Of a DNA stretch of 64,000 nt, positions 28,501 to 33,396 are shown one piece after another. The first letter of the stretch is position 1; each line of letters starts with the position of its first letter. A model generated the notes under the pieces. It did not search any database and was not told the origin of the DNA. It was given only the letters and a program-made list of their open reading frames with translations. Origin of the DNA: Prochlorococcus sp. AG-409-O23. GTDB taxonomy: Bacteria; Cyanobacteriota; Cyanobacteriia; PCC-6307; Cyanobiaceae. The DNA lies in contig QCKL01000003.1 of NCBI GenBank assembly GCA_003215355.1, positions 45,744-109,743 on the forward strand, read 5' to 3'. The translations under genes and the position numbers were made by a program.

Positions 28501-29101
28501 TGTGTCCTGCACGGTTAAAATATGCATCCAGATCATTTGGATTGATTTGAAGTTCCTTGTCTAATTCTTTTAATCTTTCTTCAGATGAAACCAATGCCAA
28601 AGCACTTTCTTTCTTTTCTGTAAATATCTCACGAACTGAAGGGGGCAATTCCTCTGCTGCCTTTATCCAATCCTCATAAGCACCTTTTGTATCATCTTTT
28701 CTACTCTTTGAAAGTCCACGAGTTAAATAAAGAGAAAAGTCATTTGAGTCAATTTCAATTGATTTTGAATAATCATCAATTGCTCCTGAATAATCTTTCA
28801 AATTATTTTTGGCAAGTCCCCGATTGAAATATGCTTTTGGATCATTTGGATTTACTACTAGTGCTTTAGTGCAAACTCTGATTATTTCCGCATAATCATT
28901 TTCATTTATCTGCGTCATCTCATCAGATTGATTTAGTGATTCTTTCGTTTCCTCTTCTTTCCTTCCAGCAACCAACAACCCTGCACCAAAAACAACAGCA
29001 GTCGATCCAATAACAACTGGTTTATCGACCTTCAGCAGAGATAAACCTGCAGCAGTGGCAGCGCCAACTCCTAGGGCAATAGCAGTGCTACGGAGTTTCA
29101 T
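25541..29101 (-). CDS. giant TPR protein, about 27 repeats, membrane-anchor-like N-terminus (operon gene 1)
   Basis: The 1186-residue protein starts with two short hydrophobic segments (about 5-22 and 29-46), then carries roughly 27 TPR units. Most follow the pattern AYFNRGLAKxxLxDxxGAIDDY-KAIELDP. A helical break without clear repeats lies at about 540-590. It ends with a Sel1-like KKAAELGDEDAAELL. Such a long array would form a superhelical scaffold. It is the first gene of the operon and its promoter must lie in 29102-29352, shared with the divergent resolvase. The N-terminus is nearly identical to that of the 358-residue TPR protein. Confidence 0.8.
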   Translation of the reverse strand: MKLRSTAIALGVGAATAAGLSLLKVDKPVVIGSTAVVFGAGLLVAGRKEEETKESLNQSDEMTQINENDYAEIIRVCTKALVVNPNDPKAYFNRGLAKNNLKDYSGAIDDYSKSIEIDSNDFSLYLTRGLSKSRKDDTKGAYEDWIKAAEELPPSVREIFTEKKESALALVSSEERLKELDKELQINPNDLDAYFNRAGHKHTLGDYSGAISDLNKCSELDPEENNFVNKWRAHAKIFVGDLNGAVEDFTREIVITSDDSTLYLERGMTKHRLKDYFGAINDCSSAIEMDLNETDYDTPYLNLSYLQRGLSKIKAGDKKGAYEDWKKAAELGIEFETANLQAYSDYKEEEIEGEYSIHLLTKDIQENPNNPDLYFKRGVAKGKANEIDGEISDYSKVITIDPTFVSAYFNRGLAKSRKNDFKSAIDDYTKAIELDPKFAFAFYNRGYVKDKLGDHYAAINDYTKAIEIDPNYHQAYNERGRSKQSLDNCIDACNDFKMAASLGAEGTASWLNAAGSWCRDLGKYIDAKESGLTKEEIIRRHSEFLQNENSQELNEAQKTVRDWGEKYDQQLNEAIISANQKQDQGEYKEAILNYNKAIELDPYNATSYLNRASCKDLLGDPKSAIEDYNKAIEIDPNDPDIFYNRGVTLRDSGDKIGAINDFTRAINLNPEYALAYRNRGLLKGRLSDLKGAREDFKKASKLGDQGATELLWGTEDEMYPDVTYFLSAKDKGKSGDYEGAIADWTRAIESVAEEKAAMLYYNRACDKNNLEDYQGVIIDSSKAIELDPNDVNAYILRGSAKSDLEDHQSAILDLTKAIELDPKSNLAYFNRAAVYDLIKDRWNAIKDFEKVLEISPNNEKVHFYLGELYNDVGDHEKSISSCTKFLELNPDNPDAYFNRGIAEMNYYDYDNALLDLKKVIEIDNDYARAYGCIGEILVNEEYIEDILAAEEEKNKELDQTMGYSYRTREKEIKEEKYAESLPYLNKAIELDQTIVSTYHARAQVRREAKDYVGSLSDALKAYEIDPDYIDPPIILDIASDYYQLGKYQEAIDSINTILEEEDFYHDSGLYLQRASYKKALGDPEGASSDFQIVFEMFNNKIEESKEFEESAIIGRAEVKRLIDDIQGAIDDYTLVIEVSPEKRYIYSLRANCRKAIGDLKGACEDWKKAAELGDEDAAELLKEHCQ
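28991..29101 (-). repeat. duplicated 5' leader of TPR genes, copy 1
   Basis: Partner of 23762-23872, about 94% identical over 111 bp in direct orientation. Most differences are at third codon positions, so the encoded leader is under protein-level constraint. Confidence 0.9.
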
Positions 29102-29227
29102 TCAGAGCGTCGGACTACCTAGACACTCTAGTTAGGACAGTCGATCTCATCAGAAAGCAGTGGTGAACTGGCATGAAAAAGGACACCCTCATCGAGCAGT
29201 GCCCATACCGACAAACTTGTGTGAGGA

Positions 29228-29345
29228 GTGTCGTCTTTGGGTATACCTATAAATCGGATAGGAATACGACAGTTTTGTGTCGTTTTTAAGTCGGTTTTTA
29301 TTTTTACGACGAGTATTGGTTAGACTCTAGAAGTAAAAACGACAC
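29228..29345. promoter_or_regulatory. res-like region with TGTCGT / ACGACA half-sites
   Basis: The region between the divergent TPR operon and the resolvase gene holds several TGTCGT/ACGACA half-sites: GTGTCGTCTTT at 29228, TACGACA near 29265, and a perfect 12-bp inverted repeat GTGTCGTTTTTA (29277-29288) and TAAAAACGACAC (29334-29345), with further ACGACG near 29306. The span of about 118 bp and the place right before a serine resolvase gene resemble resolvase res sites that double as autoregulatory operators. The TPR-operon promoter may lie here too. Confidence 0.5.
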
Positions 29346-29352
29346 TAGGAGG

Positions 29353-29901
29353 ATGAAAGTTTCATACATTCGTGTTTCTTCTTCTAGTCAGTCACTAGAA
29401 GTTCAATTAGATGCGGTCAAAAAGTTTGGAGTAGATAAGGTCTTCCAAGAGAAGGTTTCAGGGACATCGACTCAAGGCAGACAGAAGTTGAGAGAGTGTC
29501 TTGATTTCGTGCGTGAAGGCGATGAATTAGTCATTACCCGTATTGACCGACTTGCCCGTTCAGTCCTTGACCTTCAACTAATCGTCAAAGAACTCACCGA
29601 CAAGGGAGTGACCCTCACAGCAACTGAACAACCCATATCCACAAAGGATGCAACCTCAAAATGCTTCCTGGATATGTTGGGGGTCTTCGCAGAACTGGAG
29701 ACGAACCTTCGTAAAGAGCGTCAGACAGAAGGGATTGCCCGTGCAAAGGAGAAGGGCGTTTACAAGGGCAGGAGATCAAAAATTGATGTTGACCAAATCA
29801 AGGCACTGAAGAGTGAGGGTTTAGGTGCAACGGCAATAGCAAAGCAACTGAATATTCATAGAGACAGCGTTTATCGTTTACTTAAGGAGGCATCAGCATG
29901 A
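29353..29901 (+). CDS. serine resolvase/invertase, intact active site
   Basis: The 182-residue protein is a small serine recombinase with all main catalytic elements: YIRVSSSSQ (nucleophile Ser) at about 5-13, FQEKVSGTSTQGRQKL, and TRIDRLARS at about 62-70, followed by the long E helix and a C-terminal helix-turn-helix (GATAIAKQLNIHRDSVYRLL). It should bind and recombine paired sites, probably the half-sites just upstream. An AGGAGG ribosome site lies right before ATG 29353. It heads a run of overlapping small ORFs. A role in dimer resolution of an excised circular form is inference. Confidence 0.88.
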   Translation: MKVSYIRVSSSSQSLEVQLDAVKKFGVDKVFQEKVSGTSTQGRQKLRECLDFVREGDELVITRIDRLARSVLDLQLIVKELTDKGVTLTATEQPISTKDATSKCFLDMLGVFAELETNLRKERQTEGIARAKEKGVYKGRRSKIDVDQIKALKSEGLGATAIAKQLNIHRDSVYRLLKEASA

Positions 29902-30095
29902 CTAAAAAAGATATAGGGGGACTATCTGATTACATTGTTCTGAAGGAAAAGAAAGAAGTTATTTTTTATCTGCATAATCCCTATCCAGATTGCTTGGAAA
30001 TTCCAGCAATCATGAAGCAGCGTTTCCCGGAGGACTACCAGAGCATCGTCATAAGTGATTTAGACGAGTTCAAGAAATATCGAGGGCAGGTCTGA
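29898..30095 (+). CDS. small hypothetical protein in the resolvase operon
   Basis: A 65-residue soluble ORF whose ATG overlaps the resolvase stop (ATGA) and whose stop overlaps the next ATG (TGATG). It is acidic-aromatic with no recognised domain. The double overlap supports real translation. Confidence 0.55.
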   Translation: MTKKDIGGLSDYIVLKEKKEVIFYLHNPYPDCLEIPAIMKQRFPEDYQSIVISDLDEFKKYRGQV

Positions 30096-30235
30096 TGAAA
30101 GTTGAAGTCACCCTCTATCAAGGCGGTCAAACTTTTAAGGAGGTTGTAGTGGTCTCTAAATTTGAGGATGCCAAGAAGACTGCTCTTGCTCGAAACCCAA
30201 CGGCAAAAGTGATCGCACAAAATCCGGTGTTTTGA
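30095..30235 (+). CDS. 46-residue mini-protein
   Basis: The ORF reads MKVEVTLYQGGQTFKEVVVV and ends AKVIAQNPVF. It starts in the stop of the previous ORF (TGATG). Its alternating hydrophobic pattern suggests a small beta-alpha fold. The overlap and a coherent sequence make it a likely real gene despite its size; function is unknown. Confidence 0.5.
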   Translation: MKVEVTLYQGGQTFKEVVVVSKFEDAKKTALARNPTAKVIAQNPVF

Positions 30236-30237
30236 CT

Positions 30238-30330
30238 ATGGGATTCTTCGAGTGGCATCTAGTAGTTGATGCAGTTCTAGTTACTGGGATTGTGGGATTC
30301 CTTGTCTACAAGAGCAGAAGTAAGAAGTAA
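30238..30330 (+). CDS. 30-residue single-helix membrane mini-protein
   Basis: The ORF MGFFEWHLVVDAVLVTGIVG continues to LVYKSRSKK. It is one transmembrane helix with a basic tail, giving an N-out, C-in prediction by the positive-inside rule. It starts 2 nt after the previous stop and its TAA overlaps the next ATG (TAATG). Confidence 0.45.
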   Translation: MGFFEWHLVVDAVLVTGIVGFLVYKSRSKK

Positions 30331-30662
30331 TGCCAGTTTTGATAATTGGTTGGAGCGTGTACGACAAACTCCCAGAGGAAGATCAAAAGGAGTTTGCATT
30401 AGTAGAGCGGTATAGGACTGATTATTTCTATGAGTGTTATGAGTATGAGAATGCAAAGGGGAATAAAAATTATGAGTGGAGTGATCGATGCTTTAACAGT
30501 CAGGAAGAGTTATTGGAATTCTTCGGTTATGAAATGATCGAAGACTTAAATGCAGATGCCGTGTATGCAAGAAGGGTAGAGACCTTTACTGATGAGGATA
30601 AAAAGAGATGGATGAAACTAAGTGATGCTGGAAATCAAATCAAAGTAATGGGAGCAAATTAA
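30330..30662 (+). CDS. hypothetical protein in the mini-ORF chain
   Basis: A 110-residue soluble protein, acidic and rich in Tyr and Glu (YRTDYFYECYEYENAKGNKN). Its ATG shares a base with the preceding stop. No domain is recognised. Highly acidic small proteins on mobile elements are sometimes DNA mimics that block nucleases, but there is no specific evidence for that here. Confidence 0.55.
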   Translation: MPVLIIGWSVYDKLPEEDQKEFALVERYRTDYFYECYEYENAKGNKNYEWSDRCFNSQEELLEFFGYEMIEDLNADAVYARRVETFTDEDKKRWMKLSDAGNQIKVMGAN

Positions 30663-30812
30663 ATGCTTGCCACCATCCGACGGGTACACGACAACACGAT
30701 TGATAGGTATAGAAGGTTGGGTATGAATAACTCCACGATTGGATGGATACTTTTTACAGAAGGTTTATTTGTTCTGTTTGTAGGCAAAGCGATCGTGGAG
30801 TTTGTTCGTTAA
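30663..30812 (+). CDS. 49-residue membrane mini-protein
   Basis: The ORF starts directly after the previous stop. The first 25 residues are basic (MLATIRRVHDNTIDRYRRLG) and the rest is one hydrophobic helix (WILFTEGLFVLFVGKAIVEF). It may be a small inner-membrane protein of unknown role. Confidence 0.45.
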   Translation: MLATIRRVHDNTIDRYRRLGMNNSTIGWILFTEGLFVLFVGKAIVEFVR

Positions 30813-30822
30813 TGCTTGGGCA

Positions 30823-31305
30823 CTAGAACTCCACCTCCCACAATGCTTTTGCTGCTGGAGTGGCATCTCTCAACCAAAAACCTCCAGTTTCTTCAACTCT
30901 GTATGGATGCCAATCACCCATATCATCTTGAAGATAAGTACCATCATCAGTAAGTTCCCATTCAAGTTCTTTCTTTGCTTCTTGAAGATGAGCAGTTGCT
31001 AAGTCATAATTGAACCCAGATAACTCTAGTAAGTATGTGTTGAGTTGCTTGAGATAGGTTAAACATCTGCAGAAAAGTTTCTCTGTAGTAGTTGTTTCTT
31101 GGTAATACCATTCATCCTTGATCCAAGTACCTTCCATATCATTACAATTATCATTGATGTCTTGAAGAATTCGTGAATAGTGTTGATTCAGGTTGATTGA
31201 GATAAGTTCACCACCAACATCAAGATCAAGACTTGGTAAACCGATTGAATTGGTCGGTTTGTTCTTGATCCTCGGACGCACAAGTTCTGGAGAATAGACA
31301 GGCAT
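30823..31305 (-). CDS. hypothetical protein, convergent with the mini-ORF chain
   Basis: A 160-residue soluble protein with a Pro-rich start, a helical middle with CRCLTYLKQLNTYLLEL, and an aromatic end (DWHPYRVEETGGFWLRDATP). I recognise no family. The composition is that of a real protein and it fills a clean gap between two plus-strand groups. Confidence 0.55.
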   Translation of the reverse strand: MPVYSPELVRPRIKNKPTNSIGLPSLDLDVGGELISINLNQHYSRILQDINDNCNDMEGTWIKDEWYYQETTTTEKLFCRCLTYLKQLNTYLLELSGFNYDLATAHLQEAKKELEWELTDDGTYLQDDMGDWHPYRVEETGGFWLRDATPAAKALWEVEF

Positions 31306-31530
31306 AATAATAAGTAGGTAAACAACATCTTCCAGTAGGGTTTAGAGACGGTTCTGGTTGCTCTTTCGTCTACAGAACTAGAGCAATTTAAAGGTTCCCC
31401 CTTTGTTAGAATTAGTATTAGGACAGTGTTTTTAATTAAGGTGATTATTGATATGAAAAAAGTACCTTTATCTAAGCGATTGGAGATTTCCTAGACCACT
31501 TCCTAGAACGAAATTAAATTCCATTTTCTA

Positions 31531-31878
31531 TTAAAAATTTCCTCCAGAATTTCTGCCTCGTGTAAGGTTTAATTCCTTTTTATATTGATTAAACAATGCA
31601 GGGTTATACATTGCCAGGAAATTATAAAAAGACCTTCCTCCGCCTCTGCTACGACAGTCTGAAGACCAACTGCGACGGCATACGAACTTATAGTCAAAAC
31701 TATCTTTAATAGGTGCTAGAGAGGCACATTTCTTTTGCCTTGATTCATCACTCTGAACGTACATAGTGCAAAAAGGACATCTGAATTTATACGAAATTAA
31801 CCCGTTAATAAGTTCAGTCTCTATATCATCATCTATGTAAGATAAGATCAATTGAATATACTTTTCAGTAATAGTCAT
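31531..31878 (-). CDS. small zinc-finger protein resembling a primase-type CHC2 finger
   Basis: A 115-residue protein with CPFC near residue 34, then a basic stretch with KKCA, then FVCRRSWSSDC and GGGRSFYNFLAMYNP. The order of two Cys pairs followed by a GGR-FxNFL segment recalls the zinc finger of DnaG-type primases, without the catalytic TOPRIM part. It may bind single-stranded DNA or RNA (inference). It is transcribed away from the ribbon-helix-helix block. Confidence 0.5.
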   Translation of the reverse strand: MTITEKYIQLILSYIDDDIETELINGLISYKFRCPFCTMYVQSDESRQKKCASLAPIKDSFDYKFVCRRSWSSDCRSRGGGRSFYNFLAMYNPALFNQYKKELNLTRGRNSGGNF

Positions 31879-32311
31879 TTTAATTAAATTTACATTCTTA
31901 CTATTTAAGTCTGAGTAATAACATTTTATTCTAACTCTTATTTTCTGTCAAATGCAATCGTGCTTGACATATTATTAAATTGCAAGTAAAATTAACTCTG
32001 TCAGGGTTGATGGGACATCTTTAAGTATATATCTATAAGATATCTTCAAAATATCAAAATGTATAAATAACTCTGTTACTTGTGAGTTAAAAACTATCTG
32101 CTTTTTCCTTACTGAAGTCTAAAAAAGAATAGAAGAGGCGAATGAAATGAGCAAACCCGAAGGGTTTTACATTGGGGAATGTCTAAATAAATATACTTGC
32201 TTCTTCTATCTCTTTCGATCTAAGACGGTGAGCAATAGGGGTCAATAGATTTTCATCAAACCTTTCATCAAACCTTTCATCAAAAAAACTATTCAATTAG
32301 ATATAGAAAGT
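31879..32311. other. intergenic control region of the element with hairpin and tandem repeats
   Basis: About 430 AT-rich bp between divergent genes. Visible items are a short hairpin AAACCCGAAGGGTTT near 32154-32168 and the 12-bp tandem repeat at 32251-32284. It must hold the promoter for the small-protein block on the right, and it is the best candidate in the element for an origin or main operator. Confidence 0.4.
32251..32284 (+). repeat. 12-bp tandem repeat, 2.8 copies
   Basis: The unit TTTCATCAAACC is repeated at 32251, 32263 and, cut at ten bases, 32275, with no mismatches. It ends 27 bp before the first of the probable ribbon-helix-helix genes. A period near one helical turn suits cooperative binding of dimers on one DNA face, as with iterons or RHH operators. 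Confidence 0.8.
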
Positions 32312-32497
32312 ATGGCAATCTTTAAGACCAAATCACAAAAATTCTGTATGTCATTTACGAAGGATGAACTTCCTGTTTATGCTCCTATAGAAGAACAATT
32401 AGTAAAAGAGACTGGCAGAAGTAGATCTGGTGTTTATAAAGACGCACTTAAGTTCTATGCGAATCACAGACAAATATCGAAACTTCAATTGGTATGA
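32312..32497 (+). CDS. probable ribbon-helix-helix DNA-binding protein
   Basis: A 61-residue protein with a beta-strand-like start (KFCMSFTKDEL), then two helices around a turn (PIEEQLVKETGRSRSGVYKDALKFYA), the layout of Arc/CopG-type RHH proteins. It lies right after the 12-bp tandem repeats, which might be its operator. It overlaps the next ORF. Confidence 0.55.
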   Translation: MAIFKTKSQKFCMSFTKDELPVYAPIEEQLVKETGRSRSGVYKDALKFYANHRQISKLQLV

Positions 32498-32625
32498 GTA
32501 TGAAACAAGTAAAAGTTGGACCTGTGTATTACGAAATGCTGGTGGAATTAAGTAAGAAATCAGGCAAGAAACCAGAGAATTATTTGGGTGATCTCATAGC
32601 AGAAAAGTATCAAGGTAAGAAGTAA
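32494..32625 (+). CDS. 43-residue RHH-like mini-protein
   Basis: The ORF begins MSMKQVKVGPVYYEMLVELS and continues KKSGKKPENYLGDLIAEKY, again strand-helix-turn-helix as in RHH repressors. It starts inside the stop of the previous gene and its stop shares a base with the next ATG. It may pair with its neighbour. Confidence 0.5.
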   Translation: MSMKQVKVGPVYYEMLVELSKKSGKKPENYLGDLIAEKYQGKK

Positions 32626-32768
32626 TGGACGCTAAAGAAATTCTCAACCAATCAAGGACTAACGCCGATTCAAAAAATTGGAATAAGCACATTGCGGGAA
32701 AGGAGTATTACCAACTTCACCCTTCAGAGAAAAATACTTTTAGAACGATAGTGGATAAAGATCCGTGA
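32625..32768 (+). CDS. 47-residue hypothetical mini-protein
   Basis: The ORF starts in the previous stop (TAATG). It reads MDAKEILNQSRTNADSKNWN and ends in FRTIVDKDP. No fold is recognised. Overlap with the preceding ORF is the main support. Confidence 0.4.
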   Translation: MDAKEILNQSRTNADSKNWNKHIAGKEYYQLHPSEKNTFRTIVDKDP

Positions 32769-32798
32769 GAAATCAATTACACAGACGGTAAAGAGGGT

Positions 32799-33077
32799 AT
32801 GAAGGAAACTAAGAGTGAGGTTTATATCAACTTGAGTGAGGAGCAACTACATAAGTTAGATGTCATTCATTCCTGCTTTGAGGAAGAAGTCAGTAGAAGC
32901 AGAATGATTGGAGGATTTATAGATGACAGATTCGCGTATGCATTAGAGATCCTTAATAGAGAAGGTGAACTAAGTATTGCTGGTTTGGAACATGGTTTAA
33001 CTCTTTTGCCTGACTGGTTGCAAGACCGCACTAGAGAAGGAATTGCAGCGGAATTAGAAAAGCAATTAAAAGAATAA
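32799..33077 (+). CDS. small protein with RHH-like N-terminus
   Basis: A 92-residue protein. The start SEVYINLSEEQLHKLDVIHSC followed by SRSRMIGGFIDDRFAYALEI looks like a ribbon-helix-helix unit; the tail to EIAAELEKQLKE is helical and could multimerise. It is the last gene before the tRNA-Cys end of the element. Confidence 0.5.
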   Translation: MKETKSEVYINLSEEQLHKLDVIHSCFEEEVSRSRMIGGFIDDRFAYALEILNREGELSIAGLEHGLTLLPDWLQDRTREGIAAELEKQLKE

Positions 33078-33101
33078 ATAATTGAGATTGAAATCTGAAC
33101 C

Positions 33102-33142
33102 CTTACCTGTCCTTCTCTCAGAGGGGATGGGCATTTTTTTGT
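33102..33142 (+). terminator. probable intrinsic terminator after the RHH-like block
   Basis: CCTGTCC can pair with GGATGGG (two G-U pairs) around a loop of about a dozen bases, followed by CATTTTTTTG. It lies about 25-60 bp downstream of the last small gene, the expected place for transcription to stop before tRNA-Cys. Confidence 0.45.
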
Positions 33143-33216
33143 TTTGCCTTGGCGAACGCAGGGGAATTCTGGGAAACTAGAAAAGGGTTACAAAGTAGGT
33201 CGATAAGTAATCCAAG

Positions 33217-33239
33217 TCCCTATCACGTCCCTATCAGGT
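33217..33239 (+). repeat. right arm-type repeat (two TCCCTATCA units)
   Basis: Matches 20626-20648 in 22 of 23 positions and in the same orientation, 79 bp inside the tRNA-side att copy. See the left copy for the proposed integrase-binding role. Confidence 0.6.
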
Positions 33240-33318
33240 CTTCATGCCAAAAAGGATTAGGAAAAGAGACCTGATACTCGAGTTTCTGCAGTTGCTTACA
33301 GGAATTGGAGTGAAGAAA

Positions 33319-33346
33319 GGTAAGAAGGCGGCACCCAGATTCGAAC
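33319..33346. repeat. tRNA-side attachment-site copy
   Basis: A 28-bp copy of the distal att sequence; it overlaps the 3' end of tRNA-Cys, so insertion leaves the tRNA complete. Confidence 0.9.
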
Positions 33347-33396
33347 TGGGGATAAAGGATTTGCAATCCTCTGCCTTACCACTTGGCCATGCCGCC
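33326..33396 (-). tRNA. tRNA-Cys (GCA)
   Basis: On the minus strand the 71-nt sequence folds with acceptor GGCGGCA/TGCCGCC, D-arm GCCAAGTGGTAAGGC, anticodon loop TTGCAAA with anticodon GCA, T-arm with TTCGAAT, and discriminator T, as in tRNA-Cys. CCA is not encoded. It is the integration target of the adjacent element. Confidence 0.97.

Larger units (their letters stand above)
20537..33346. mobile_element. tRNA-Cys-integrated element (tycheposon-like), about 12.8 kb
   Basis: The segment is bounded by a perfect 28-bp direct repeat (20537-20564 and 33319-33346). The right copy is the 3' portion of tRNA-Cys(GCA), through the T-arm, plus a few bases downstream. The intact tRNA stays at the right end and the left copy is a tRNA fragment, as expected for integration into a minus-strand tRNA. 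A tyrosine recombinase begins 154 bp inside the left end. The cargo is small hypothetical genes, TPR proteins, a PD-(D/E)XK nuclease and a serine resolvase, with no capsid, conjugation or IS genes. This layout fits the tycheposons described in Prochlorococcus. Confidence 0.88.

Noticed and set aside
25541-29101. Regular DNA repeats across the TPR gene as a CRISPR or satellite array
   Set aside because: The periodicity is that of the 34-residue TPR code within one open frame, with diverged units and no conserved spacer/repeat boundary.
32154-32168. AAACCCGAAGGGTTT hairpin as a terminator
   Set aside because: No gene ends just before it on the plus strand and the T-run after it is short; kept only as a note in the intergenic entry.
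32312-32768. RHH-like mini-genes as a toxin-antitoxin pair
   Set aside because: No recognisable toxin (RelE, MazF, HigB or similar) is next to them; all members look like small DNA-binding or unknown proteins.
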